Assembly: GCA_964483985.1 (NCBI GenBank) | Contig: CAZADS010000076.1 | Location: forward strand, 1 to 27,618 | Origin: CAZADS01 sp964483985 | GTDB taxonomy: Bacteria > Pseudomonadota > Alphaproteobacteria > Thalassobaculales > Thalassobaculaceae | Reading direction: 5' to 3' | DNA length: 27,618 bases | Shown: positions 6,850 to 15,041 of the stretch, one piece after another | Position numbering within the stretch: the stretch's first letter is position 1 | Layout: every line of letters starts with the position of its first letter | Position numbers and translations under genes: made by a program | Notes under the pieces: generated by a model | Databases searched by the model: none | What the model saw: the letters and a program-made list of their open reading frames with translations, nothing else | What the model was told of the DNA's origin: nothing

Positions 6850-9000
6850 CTATTGAAAAGCGGTTTCGCGGAGTATTTCTGGGGTGAAAGGAAGTCGGCG
6901 GGGCCGGATGCCAGTTGCTCTGCAAATTGCATTCGCAATGGCGCCGGCTGTGGGCCCGCACACGGCTTCTCCTACGCCTAAAAAAGGTTGATCAGGTTTA
7001 CCTAAAAGGATGGTTTCTATTTCTGGTATATTATCAAACCCGATGATTTTGTAGCTATCCCAATCTCGAGATAAAATACCTTCTGAGTCATAATTTACCG
7101 CCTCGTATAACGTCCAACTTGCTGCCTGAATAAAGCCGCCTTCAAGTTGGGCTATTATCCCGTTTGGATCAATGATTTGGCCCGCGTCGCTAGCAATAAC
7201 AGCTTTTTTTAATCGAACCGAAACGTTGTCATCTACGATTAGTTCTATGCCGACAGATACGTAAGCCTTTGTGTTTTTATATCGAGCGAATGCCAAACCT
7301 CGGCCAATACCTTCCGCTGCTCGTTCGAGTACTCCAATGCGTTCCGAGACTTTTTGAATACAGGCACATGCGCGGTCATCATCAAGATGACGCAGTCTGA
7401 ATTCTACTGGGTCTTCATTGAGTTTTGCGGCCAGCTCATCGATGAAAGATTCTATTGCAAAAATATTTGAATAAGCACCGAGTGTCCGAAGTGCGGAGGT
7501 CCGAAGAGGCAAGTTTCTTACTAAGTGTTTAATGAGTCTTTTATTGTTTAGTTTGTACAAAGGATCTAAATTGCGGTGAATTCCTCCATGCGGATTCATA
7601 TTAGGGGGGGGTGGTATAACGTTAGGTGTGGACTCTAAAAATTGTGTGGCCAAAAGTCGCGAGGGTCCTAAGCCGAGCACCCCAGGTCGAGGTCTTGACA
7701 CATGGGTATCGCTATAAGTTTCATGACTCCAGGCCACTATAGAATTTTGATTATCAACGCTTGCCGATAAATCCATAATCATAGCCGACCCATACGGCTC
7801 CCAGGCGTGCTCATCTTCACGCGACCATTTAAGTAATATTGGTTTACCTTTTAGAGTTTGGGCTACTAAAACTGCATCCAATGCGGCATCATCTGCTCCG
7901 TTATGTCCATAGCAACCAGGACCTGGACGGTGGTAAACTGTTATATCATCGATTGATAAGGAAAGGAATTCGGCGATCGTTAAGCGAAGCAGGTGAATAC
8001 CCTGACTATGGGTCCAAATTTGAAAACGGTTTTCCTTGAATAGCACTAATGCTGCGGATGGGCCTATAGATCCATGCATAATATACGGACGTTCATAACG
8101 ACATTCATGATTCAATTTAGAGTCTTCTGATGGAATATGTGGCGGGGATACCGGAATATTTTTTGGGATCCCATCAATTACCGGCATGCTAATTCGCTTA
8201 TTACTTGTAAGTTGTTGACTAATTGTTTGTTGTCCAAGATCACGCTTCGCAGCCCAGGTTAAAGTATTTTTTAGTGTGTGAACCGCTTTAATAACGGAGT
8301 ACTCATCTTCTCCAGCAATCGCGATAAAGCTTCCATTTCGCACTATATAAAATCCACGAATGGATAGCTTTTCAAGGATATCTTCATTAACAGATTTTAA
8401 ACGTGCATAGGGATGCGGCGGTCGAATGATGCGAGCATGCAGCATTCCAGGCATGGACATATCTTGCACAAACGAATGTTTACCAGATACGATATCATTA
8501 ATGTCGTTTGGTATCGATGCTCGGCCAATCAAATGCGTTAATCGGTGGGGCTTAAAGTTAGCTTTATGATCAATCTCAATTTCGAACAATTTGTTGCCCT
8601 GAAGTTCCCAATAGGTGATCGTTTGATTAGTTGATAGAGTTTTTATAGTTCCGTCATTTATCGAAAGTTCCTTTGGATCGACTTTAAGGAGTTCCGCAGC
8701 ACGGTTTAAGAGGTAGGAACGGGCTGTAGCCGCAACTAGTCTGATAGCGTTTCCACTTTCTTCTATGGAATTGCTGCCTGAAGTCATCCCTTCATTTGGC
8801 CCGTTAGCCGTGTTAGCAGGAACGACTAAGATCCGTTCGACGTTGACGTCTAATTCTTCAGCCACTAAACGGGTGGCAGCATGTGAAATTTTTTGACCGA
8901 TGTCGACCTTCCCAATTCTAATCTCAATAAAACCGTTTGGTTTTACTTTTATCCAAGTATCCAAATTTGGATTGTTTATGAGGCTGGGGTTGGTGGTCAT
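6850..9000 (-). CDS. Xanthine-oxidase-family molybdopterin-binding large subunit (IorB/NdhB-like)
   Basis: A 716-residue large subunit of a xanthine-dehydrogenase-family molybdenum hydroxylase, resembling isoquinoline 1-oxidoreductase beta or nicotinate dehydrogenase large subunits. Visible blocks are the N-terminal GKVDIGQKISHA...EELD segment, the MTSGSNSIEESG motif, GPGCYGHNGADDAALDA in the middle, VIASDAGQIIDPNGI and the C-terminal GVGEAVCGPTAGAIANAI, whose Glu matches the catalytic glutamate. There is no Tat signal and no cytochrome domain, so it looks cytoplasmic and must pass electrons through the 2Fe-2S subunit to an unidentified acceptor. It follows that subunit by only 3 bases. Such enzymes hydroxylate N-heteroaromatics or aldehydes; the substrate here is unknown. 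No accessory XdhC/CoxF-type maturation gene is in the window. Confidence 0.9.
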   Translation of the reverse strand: MTTNPSLINNPNLDTWIKVKPNGFIEIRIGKVDIGQKISHAATRLVAEELDVNVERILVVPANTANGPNEGMTSGSNSIEESGNAIRLVAATARSYLLNRAAELLKVDPKELSINDGTIKTLSTNQTITYWELQGNKLFEIEIDHKANFKPHRLTHLIGRASIPNDINDIVSGKHSFVQDMSMPGMLHARIIRPPHPYARLKSVNEDILEKLSIRGFYIVRNGSFIAIAGEDEYSVIKAVHTLKNTLTWAAKRDLGQQTISQQLTSNKRISMPVIDGIPKNIPVSPPHIPSEDSKLNHECRYERPYIMHGSIGPSAALVLFKENRFQIWTHSQGIHLLRLTIAEFLSLSIDDITVYHRPGPGCYGHNGADDAALDAVLVAQTLKGKPILLKWSREDEHAWEPYGSAMIMDLSASVDNQNSIVAWSHETYSDTHVSRPRPGVLGLGPSRLLATQFLESTPNVIPPPPNMNPHGGIHRNLDPLYKLNNKRLIKHLVRNLPLRTSALRTLGAYSNIFAIESFIDELAAKLNEDPVEFRLRHLDDDRACACIQKVSERIGVLERAAEGIGRGLAFARYKNTKAYVSVGIELIVDDNVSVRLKKAVIASDAGQIIDPNGIIAQLEGGFIQAASWTLYEAVNYDSEGILSRDWDSYKIIGFDNIPEIETILLGKPDQPFLGVGEAVCGPTAGAIANAICRATGIRPRRLPFTPEILRETAFQ

Positions 9001-9003
9001 TTT

Positions 9004-9465
9004 CTACATTTCGCTATGCAATTTTCCGATAGCGGAGAGAATTCTCGCGTGGGTTCCGCATCTACAGAGGTGTCCTTGGAGTGATTGCTGAATTTCTATA
9101 TCTGTTGGAATGTTTGGTCGATTAAACAACGCTGTTATCGTAATTATTATACCTGGAATACAATAACCGCACTGAGCTGCATTTTCCTTTACGAACGCCC
9201 TCTGAACTGTGGTTAGTTGGTTGAAGGATGACAATCCCTCAACCGTTATAATATCCTTGTCAACAAATTCGGATGCAGGAGATACACAGCTTAACCGACT
9301 TTCCCCATTAATTAGGACGGCACAGGCGCCACATTGTTCGAGCCCGCAGCCTAACTTCGCACCGGTTAGCCCCAATTTGTTTCGGAGAATGAAAAGTAAA
9401 GGCGTATCAGATTCTGTATCTATCTGATGTAACTCGCCGTTAACTTTCAAATTGAGTAAAGCCAT
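9004..9465 (-). CDS. (2Fe-2S)-binding small subunit of the molybdenum hydroxylase (IorA-like)
   Basis: A 153-residue electron-transfer subunit with two 2Fe-2S domains. The N-terminal plant-ferredoxin-type domain has GCGLEQCGACAVL followed by a fourth Cys (LSCVSP). The C-terminal all-helical domain has QCGYCIPG and HLCRCGTHARI. Domain order and length match IorA, NdhA and similar small subunits. ATG 9465 is preferred over a more distal ATG at 9495 because GAGGTGG is placed about 6 bases before it and the fold begins directly after it. The large subunit starts 3 bases after its stop, so the two are co-translated. There is no FAD subunit, which fits the two-subunit IorAB-type rather than the three-subunit CoxMSL type. 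Confidence 0.92.
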   Translation of the reverse strand: MALLNLKVNGELHQIDTESDTPLLFILRNKLGLTGAKLGCGLEQCGACAVLINGESRLSCVSPASEFVDKDIITVEGLSSFNQLTTVQRAFVKENAAQCGYCIPGIIITITALFNRPNIPTDIEIQQSLQGHLCRCGTHARILSAIGKLHSEM

Positions 9466-9534
9466 CGTCACCACCTCGATAATTATGTTATTCAAGGCTG
9501 GTAGATTTTATATGTCGAGTTGTATTTTTTAAAC

Positions 9535-9981
9535 TTATTTATTTAGCGTATTGGCCATTTCCTGACGAAGTTCCGCCAAATTTTCAACTGGCGTCGGACT
9601 ATTAGATGACTCCAACGCAACAGCAGAATCCGAATCTTCTTTTGACAGTGAATCGTTCTTTGCTTCTTCGTCCGTAACATCCCACGGAAGGCGTTCTGCT
9701 GGCGCTAAATTTGGAACTGTTTGAACCGCCTTTTTTCGTTTGGACTTTGTTAATTTTACGGTTTCCGCCTTAATTTCCGCAGAATTTTTTATGGATGACC
9801 TTTTGTTAGAAGGCAGAGAGTCAAATATAGTCTCCGCATTGTCATAATCACTTCTGAGTCCCGTATCCGCCGCTTTGTACAGACGCCGGGCAACTCCTTC
9901 GCTACCACGCACATTTGTACTATCAGCGAGAATTCGCAAACCGACACAGGTATCCGAATCTAATTCTTTTGAACCGGCCAT
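9535..9981 (-). CDS. Hypothetical protein, low-complexity, charged
   Basis: A 148-residue protein that I do not recognise. Its start is well supported: TGGAG lies 8 bases before ATG 9981. Residues 1-55 look folded (CVGLRILADS, GVARRLYKAADTGLRSDYDNAE). The rest is rich in Lys, Ser, Glu and Asp with a basic patch (KLTKSKRKKAV) and is probably disordered. No transmembrane segment or signal peptide is seen. It lies 69 bases upstream of the molybdenum-hydroxylase genes on the same strand and could share their transcript, but nothing in the sequence ties it to that enzyme. The AT-rich upstream region (9982-10222) is shared with the divergent GST gene. Confidence 0.65.
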   Translation of the reverse strand: MAGSKELDSDTCVGLRILADSTNVRGSEGVARRLYKAADTGLRSDYDNAETIFDSLPSNKRSSIKNSAEIKAETVKLTKSKRKKAVQTVPNLAPAERLPWDVTDEEAKNDSLSKEDSDSAVALESSNSPTPVENLAELRQEMANTLNK

Positions 9982-10222
9982 AAATCTACTCCATAATATC
10001 GCCAGAAATATATCTTTAAAAAGATTAGTTTACAAAAAAAAAATTAAATTATTTAAACTTTGCAATCTGTCACAAAAAGTTGTTGGTTAGTTAAGAACGA
10101 GACTTTTATTTTATATTTCCGCTTCCTCCTCGCGAATTGGGTGTTTAAATCAGGCCGGATTAGGCGTTTTTGATTCAACCGAGTTGGAGTAAGTTCTAAT
10201 TTAAATCATGAGGAGGAAATGT

Positions 10223-10840
10223 ATGATATTAATTGGGCGCAATGTTTCGCCATTTGTTCGTCGAACGTCTGTTGTATTAAAGTTGCTTGGTCTTACATAT
10301 GAGCAAAAAATGCTATCCACGGCAGAAAACCTTGCAGAGATAACTTTAAGCAACCCTGTTGGTCGAGTGCCAGCCTTAATTTTAGATGATGGTGAAGTTT
10401 TGGTCGACAGCAGCGCAATAATTGATCATCTTATAGAAGCGTATGATGAGGCGAAAGATTTGTTGCCGGCTGCAGGCCCTTGTAGAAGGGCCATTTTGCG
10501 TACGACTTCGATTGCTATCGGAATTGCTGAAAAAGCTGTAGCCTCATCTTACGAACAGACGCGTCGACCTACTGAAAAAATTTTTCAAGATTGGGTCAAC
10601 CGATTAGAAAATCAGGCTGCTGCCGGTTTGCAGGCGTTGGAAGAGATGGCAATTGTAACAGGCGGGTGGTTTCATGGGGAAAATATAACGTTGGCAGATG
10701 TTACTGCGATTTGTGCCTACGATTATATAACTGAACGAGTTCCTTCTTTACTTGGAAAAAGAGGATATCCAGAGTTGGCACGTATTGCGGCTGAAGGGAA
10801 TTCGATTGATGAAATCAGAGTAAGTCACCCGAAAGCGTAA
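10223..10840 (+). CDS. Glutathione S-transferase family protein
   Basis: A 205-residue protein with the two-domain GST layout. The N-terminal thioredoxin-like domain starts MILIGRNVSPFVRRT, with Ser9 at the position that usually activates glutathione, and continues to the glutathione-binding RVPALILDDGEVLVDSSAIIDHL. An all-helical domain follows, with NITLADVTAICAYDY at the usual place. ATG 10223 is strongly favoured: AGGAGG lies 6 bases upstream, while the earlier in-frame ATG 10208 would put this ribosome site inside the gene. It converges on leuA with a 21-base gap and is divergent from the hypothetical gene at 9981. Role could be detoxification or a catabolic glutathione-dependent step; the sequence does not decide. 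Confidence 0.88.
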   Translation: MILIGRNVSPFVRRTSVVLKLLGLTYEQKMLSTAENLAEITLSNPVGRVPALILDDGEVLVDSSAIIDHLIEAYDEAKDLLPAAGPCRRAILRTTSIAIGIAEKAVASSYEQTRRPTEKIFQDWVNRLENQAAAGLQALEEMAIVTGGWFHGENITLADVTAICAYDYITERVPSLLGKRGYPELARIAAEGNSIDEIRVSHPKA

Positions 10841-10861
10841 TCTGAGCAATAAATCATGACT

Positions 10862-12538
10862 CTATATTCTGTTTATCGCGCTGATTACTGCTTTTATTGG
10901 CGCCAGAGTGATGGAGGTATCTATACCTACACCGAAAACGCTTTTTCCGTCGTGATCCGGAACGCTTAATTCTATATAGGCAGCCGCTTCGGATTCTGAT
11001 CCTGCTGTTCTTGTATGTTCGGTATAATCCTTTAATCTGAATTTTAAATTAAAAGTATCTCGCATGCCTTTAACAAATGCTGCTATAGGCCCATTTCCAG
11101 TGGCTTCGATTTGGTGTTCTTTGTTTCCAAAACTGACTAAGGCCGTAATTCGTTCTAAATCGTTTGATCGCGATGCGGCGGTTGAAGAAAAAGAGATTAG
11201 GTTGAATGGTCCATTTTGACTAATAAATGTTTTCTCAAAGGCTGTCCAAATCTGTGTAGGAGTAATTTCTTGGCTTGTTTCATCAGTTATTTTTTGAATA
11301 ACTTGGCTAAATTCAGCTTGAGCTCCTTTGGGAAGTCGAATTGAATAGTCAGTTTCTAGGATATATGACACGCCACCTTTCCCAGATTGACTGTTGACTC
11401 GAATTATAGCCTCATAATTTCGGCCAATATCTTTAGGGTCAATAGGTAAATAGGGCACCTCAAATAAAGGGGTGTTAGCAGTTTCCATTGCTTTCATGCC
11501 CTTGTTAATCGCGTCTTGGTGCGAGCCGGAAAAAGCGGTATGAACCAATTCACCTGCATAAGGATGCCGTGGATGTATTGGTAACTGATTACAATGAATA
11601 GCAGTTTCCATCATTGAATTTATGTTAGAAAAATCCAACATCGGGTCCACGCCTTGCGTAAACAAATTTAATCCCAATGTTACGATATCCACATTCCCCG
11701 TGCGTTCTCCATTTCCAAACAATGTCCCTTCCACCCGGTCCGCTCCGGCCATTTGAGCTAACTCAGCGGCGGCAACACCAGTTCCTCGATCGTTATGTGG
11801 ATGTACGGATAATATTACTTTGCTTCTATCGGTAAAATTGTTGTGCATCCATTCTATTTGGTCAGCGAAAATATTGGGTGTAGCCATTTCAACGGTAGAT
11901 GGTAAATTTATTATTGTACGATTTTCAGTAGTTGGCTGCCATATCTCCATGACGGATTCGCAGACATCCATGGCATAATCTAACTCGGTTCCAGTAAAAC
12001 TCTCCGGGGAATATTCTAAACGTACGTTGGAGCCTTTATCTTCCAGCATTGGAATTCGGTCACGTACCATCCGAGCGCCATCGGTAGCTATCTGTTTCAC
12101 TCCATCACGATCTGAAGCAAATACAACACGTCGTTGAAGAGTGGAAGTTGAATTGTATAAATGCACAATACAGTTTTTCGAACCCCATAGGCTCTCACAC
12201 GTGCGTTGTATCAATTCTTCGCGAGCTTGTGTCAGCACTTGAATGACAACGTCGTCTGGTATTAAGCCTTGTTCGATAATTTCACGAACAAAGTTGAAAT
12301 CTGTGTCGGAAGCGGCGGGAAATCCAACTTCTATTTCCTTAAATCCCATGTCTACTAGAGTCTTAAACATACGATGCTTCCGTGGTCCATCCATTGGGTC
12401 TACCAATGCTTGATTTCCATCCCGGAGGTCTACGCTGCACCAAATTGGCGCTCTAGTAATAGTTTGGCTAGGCCATTGCCGTTTTTGAATTAGAATTTGT
12501 GGATAAGCGGAATATTTCTCTATCGGCATGCTTTCCAT
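10862..12538 (-). CDS. leuA: 2-isopropylmalate synthase
   Basis: A 558-residue LeuA of the longer form, catalysing condensation of acetyl-CoA and 2-ketoisovalerate, the first committed step of leucine synthesis, in the cytoplasm. The catalytic TIM barrel shows SVDLRDGNQAL (catalytic Arg, metal-binding Asp), GFPAAS, SVHPHNDRGTG (metal-binding histidines) and GNGERTGNVD. The C-terminal third (from about residue 440) is the LeuA allosteric domain that binds leucine, with TGNGPIAAFVKGM and the final GVGIDTSITLAPIKAVISAIN. ATG 12538 is preceded by GGAGT. The start overlaps the stop of a 51-codon ORF (TAATG). A long leader with a promoter-like site, a Leu-rich mini-ORF and a hairpin suggests control by leucine-dependent attenuation, an inference. 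No other leu genes are adjacent. Confidence 0.97.
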   Translation of the reverse strand: MESMPIEKYSAYPQILIQKRQWPSQTITRAPIWCSVDLRDGNQALVDPMDGPRKHRMFKTLVDMGFKEIEVGFPAASDTDFNFVREIIEQGLIPDDVVIQVLTQAREELIQRTCESLWGSKNCIVHLYNSTSTLQRRVVFASDRDGVKQIATDGARMVRDRIPMLEDKGSNVRLEYSPESFTGTELDYAMDVCESVMEIWQPTTENRTIINLPSTVEMATPNIFADQIEWMHNNFTDRSKVILSVHPHNDRGTGVAAAELAQMAGADRVEGTLFGNGERTGNVDIVTLGLNLFTQGVDPMLDFSNINSMMETAIHCNQLPIHPRHPYAGELVHTAFSGSHQDAINKGMKAMETANTPLFEVPYLPIDPKDIGRNYEAIIRVNSQSGKGGVSYILETDYSIRLPKGAQAEFSQVIQKITDETSQEITPTQIWTAFEKTFISQNGPFNLISFSSTAASRSNDLERITALVSFGNKEHQIEATGNGPIAAFVKGMRDTFNLKFRLKDYTEHTRTAGSESEAAAYIELSVPDHDGKSVFGVGIDTSITLAPIKAVISAINRI

Positions 12539-12693
12539 TACATTTCACTCCTAAACGATTTATGCGGCGCCTGATTAACGTCTTTGCATGTGCAGATTAT
12601 GTTTTGGTGTTTTTGTTGCCAATTGATTAATAACACGTCGTTTATTAGGGCTAAAAAAATCCCAAATATTAAATTTGTTAGATTTTTTTTCAT
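12538..12693 (-). CDS. Small ORF translationally coupled to leuA (51 aa, unproven)
   Basis: A 51-codon frame from ATG 12693 to a TAA whose last A is the first base of the leuA ATG (TAATG), a classic coupling arrangement. The N-terminal half is hydrophobic and Leu/Ile-rich (MKKNLTNLIFGIFLALIN), resembling a membrane segment or signal peptide; the second half is polar and has no motif I know. No clear ribosome site precedes its ATG. It may be a small protein, an upstream regulatory frame for leuA, or chance in AT-rich leader sequence. A T7 run (on the minus strand, just after a weak CAAAT/ATTTG stem) lies inside it. Conservation across relatives would be needed to call it a gene. Confidence 0.3.
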   Translation of the reverse strand: MKKNLTNLIFGIFLALINDVLLINWQQKHQNIICTCKDVNQAPHKSFRSEM

Positions 12694-12769
12694 TGCTATC
12701 GTTACAGAAGCGTATTTTCATAATAAGTCTTTGACGCTTTAATTAAACACCGTAGGCAAACGATTACTC

Positions 12770-12792
12770 CCCGGACTCTCTAGAGAGCCGGG
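12770..12792 (-). promoter_or_regulatory. GC-rich hairpin in the leuA leader
   Basis: A near-perfect stem: five CCCGG/CCGGG pairs plus four CTCT/AGAG pairs, with a CTAG loop and one bulged base (12775). It is the strongest structure between mutL and leuA. On the minus strand it overlaps the stop codon of the Leu-rich mini-ORF and is not followed by a run of T. It is therefore not a typical intrinsic terminator for mutL, and is more likely a switch or pause element in the leuA leader. Function inferred. Confidence 0.5.
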
Positions 12793-12836
12793 TCGATAAG
12801 TCGTAGATTGAGGACTGGCGCTTTTAACGTCAACAT
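12780..12836 (-). CDS. Putative leucine leader peptide of leuA
   Basis: A short frame on the minus strand reads MLTLKAPVLNLRLIDPAL and stops at TAG. Six of its 18 residues are leucine. Its ATG has no ribosome site, but a promoter-like pair upstream places the expected transcription start at or next to the A of the ATG, so it could be translated leaderless, as is known for the trpL peptide of Sinorhizobium meliloti. Its last codons form the 5' arm of the following hairpin, so ribosome position would decide whether the hairpin forms. The leucines are spread and not consecutive, and I see no strong terminator, so this is a candidate only. Confidence 0.4.
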   Translation of the reverse strand: MLTLKAPVLNLRLIDPAL

Positions 12837-12842
12837 TATAGA

Positions 12843-12871
12843 AAGATACGGATCAGAAAGGCTATCGTCAA
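12843..12871 (-). promoter_or_regulatory. Putative sigma-70 promoter for leuA
   Basis: On the minus strand, TTGACG (12871-12866, five of six matches to the -35 consensus) and TATCTT (12848-12843, four of six to the -10) are separated by exactly 17 bases. The predicted start is near 12836. This is 43 bases downstream of the mutL stop and about 300 bases upstream of leuA. A perfect TATAAT at 12840-12835 has no matching -35 at proper distance. Confidence 0.4.
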
Positions 12872-12913
12872 GCGGTGGGACGCTCGATATGACTTTTTGT
12901 TATAAACGTCTAA

Positions 12914-14788
12914 TCATCGTCGTCCAAAAAGCTTTTCTATGTCGGTGAGATTTAACTTGATGTAGGTTGGGCGGCCGTGGTTGCACTGGCCAGAATGTGG
13001 TGTGCGTTCCATATCACGGAGTAAAGCATTCATTTCTGTTGAGTTGAGTTTTCGGCCAGACCGGATGGAAGTGTGACAAGCTAATGTTCCGCAAATGTGC
13101 GAAATTTTATCATCTAATGCCGTTGCTCTATCAAATTCAATTAGGTCTTCTGCTAAGTCGCGAATCAGACGTTGTACGTTAGTTTGTCCAATCAATGCAG
13201 GAATTTCTCTGACCACTACGGCCCCGGGTCCAAATCTCTCTAATATTAAACCCAACATTTCAAATTCTTGGTTATGCTCGAGTAATCGGTTAACTTCGAC
13301 TTCCTCCATTTCAACTACTTCGGGTATCAACAATATTTGTCTTTTTATGCCCCCTTGATCCAAGGATTCTTTCATCTTTTCGTAAACTAAACGCTCATGC
13401 GCAGCATGCTGATCAACAATCACAACCCCTTCTTTGGTTTGGGAAACTATATAGGTAGAGTGCATTTGAGCAAGCGCGGCTCCAAGTGGAAAATTAGGTG
13501 ATTCAATTTCTCGATCACTTTTAGAAACGGAATCAGCGGGTTTGGCCATTGGCTCATTGGATATCCCCAAATCATTTATTGAGTGTGGTTCCCTATAATA
13601 GAAGGAGGCTGGAAATGTGTCATTTGGTGGAGTATTGTTTGGTTTAAGCTTAATGGTACTTGACCGGTCGATTGGCCGGTGAATGTTTGCATGTGTGGAG
13701 GGTGTGAACATTCCCAAAGCAGCATTTAAATTAGTGTTCGTTGATCGGTGCCCAACTGCTGCTAAAGCATGCTTAATGGCACTCACGATTAGACCGCGGA
13801 CTAGACCGGGCTCCCGAAAGCGCACTTCCGTTTTTGCGGGATGGACATTAACGTCTACACTATCCATTGGTGCTTCTAGAAACAAAGCTAAAATCGGATG
13901 ACGATCGCGGGTAATGAAATCAGCGTATGCTCCGCGCACGGCACCATATAGTAATCTATCTCGAACGGGCCGACCGTTTACAAAAAGGAATTGATGGCTC
14001 GAAGTTCTTTTGTTTATTGTAGGTAATCCGATAAACCCCGATAGGCGGAGACCTTCGCGAATGGCATCAATCGGTATTGCGTGATCTTCAAAATCCTCTC
14101 CCATGATGGCACCCAATCGGGAAAGTTGAGCTGTGAAAAAGTCTTTTTGGGAGGAAACCAGTCGAACCGGAGTACGTTTACCATCACTAAGGGTGAATGC
14201 TATTCTGGGGTTGGCCATAGCTAGGCGATGAACGACTTCTAAAGCATGATTAAATTCGGTTTTGGGGTTTTTTAAAAACTTCAACCGTGCCGGAGTTGCA
14301 AAAAAAAGATCTCGGATCTCAACGTAAGTGCCGGAGTTCGTTTTAGCGGGCCTTGGCTCGGCCACGATGCCGCCGTCTACTGCTATTGTCCAAGCATCCT
14401 CGGAATTATAGATTTGGGAGGTAATGGACATTCGGCTAATAGAACCGATAGAGGGAAGTGCTTCGCCCCTAAAACCGAGTGTGTTAATATCATTAAGACT
14501 TTCTTTAGCCAATTTAGACGTCGCGTGCCTCTCTACGGCTAGGATTAAATCATCTGCCGACATTCCATGCCCGTCGTCGTTGACACCAATAAAAGCCCTG
14601 CCGCCTTCGCGCATAACGACGTCGATGTTTTGTGCCCCAGCATCAATAGCGTTTTCCACGAGTTCTTTAATGGCGTTTGCTGGCCTTTCTATGACCTCAC
14701 CCGCAGCAATTTGGTTAATTAGCCCTTGAGGCAAGCGTCGTATAGCTTGCCGATGTGAATTTTTCATAGATTCTTTGTCGAGCGCCAT
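12914..14788 (-). CDS. mutL: DNA mismatch repair protein MutL
   Basis: A 624-residue MutL, which couples MutS mismatch recognition to strand incision. The N-terminal GHKL ATPase domain shows NQIAAGEVIERP, the ELVENAIDAGA ATP/Mg motif, DDGHGM and GFRGEALPSIGSI; the RPVRDRLLYGAVRGAY and VDVNVHPAKTEVRF motifs follow. After a variable linker (about residues 340-430) the C-terminal dimerisation domain contains DQHAAHERLVYE, fitting the DQHA(x2)E(x4)E endonuclease motif, plus ACHTSIRSG and CNHGRPT. It is therefore the endonuclease type found in bacteria lacking MutH. ATG 14788 is used; ATG 14767 is also possible, since neither has a strong ribosome site. It is divergent from the SDR at 15042. Confidence 0.97.
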   Translation of the reverse strand: MALDKESMKNSHRQAIRRLPQGLINQIAAGEVIERPANAIKELVENAIDAGAQNIDVVMREGGRAFIGVNDDGHGMSADDLILAVERHATSKLAKESLNDINTLGFRGEALPSIGSISRMSITSQIYNSEDAWTIAVDGGIVAEPRPAKTNSGTYVEIRDLFFATPARLKFLKNPKTEFNHALEVVHRLAMANPRIAFTLSDGKRTPVRLVSSQKDFFTAQLSRLGAIMGEDFEDHAIPIDAIREGLRLSGFIGLPTINKRTSSHQFLFVNGRPVRDRLLYGAVRGAYADFITRDRHPILALFLEAPMDSVDVNVHPAKTEVRFREPGLVRGLIVSAIKHALAAVGHRSTNTNLNAALGMFTPSTHANIHRPIDRSSTIKLKPNNTPPNDTFPASFYYREPHSINDLGISNEPMAKPADSVSKSDREIESPNFPLGAALAQMHSTYIVSQTKEGVVIVDQHAAHERLVYEKMKESLDQGGIKRQILLIPEVVEMEEVEVNRLLEHNQEFEMLGLILERFGPGAVVVREIPALIGQTNVQRLIRDLAEDLIEFDRATALDDKISHICGTLACHTSIRSGRKLNSTEMNALLRDMERTPHSGQCNHGRPTYIKLNLTDIEKLFGRR

Positions 14789-14865
14789 ATTTGTCTACAT
14801 ATTGTTCCAATTTAATTCAAGGTACTAAATATAGCTATTTAAATGTCAAGAGTCGACTCATTGTC

Positions 14866-14924
14866 CCTGTATATAGAGATTATTAATTTTATCTGCTTAA
14901 GATTAATTATCGGTTTTATACAGG
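14866..14924. repeat. Long imperfect stem-loop in the mutL/SDR divergent intergenic region
   Basis: Two arms face each other: CCTGTATA (14866-14873) with TATACAGG (14917-14924), and GATTATTAAT (14878-14887) with ATTAATTATC (14902-14911, one mismatch). A 4/5-base internal loop separates the two paired parts and a 14-base AT-rich segment closes the end. It lies between divergent genes, 118 bases before the SDR start. It could be a 5' untranslated RNA structure, a pair of spaced operator half-sites, or a palindromic repeat unit. No copy was seen elsewhere in the window. Confidence 0.45.
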
Positions 14925-15041
14925 TCTGAGAATTGTATTATCGAGATCATGATTAATTTGACCTAGTTGATTGCTACAGCCTAATTATGGGTATTAGGTT
15001 TTCGAATAATTTGTGATTTAAATTAGATACGGAGAAACGCA

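Noticed and set aside
12770..12792. Hairpin as an intrinsic terminator for mutL
   Set aside because: It is 122 bases after the mutL stop, has no following T run on the minus strand, and overlaps the Leu-rich mini-ORF, so a leader element is the better reading.
13095..14729. Open frames on the plus strand inside mutL
   Set aside because: They lie opposite a well-conserved essential gene, lack ribosome sites and show no family motifs; they are shadows of mutL codon usage.
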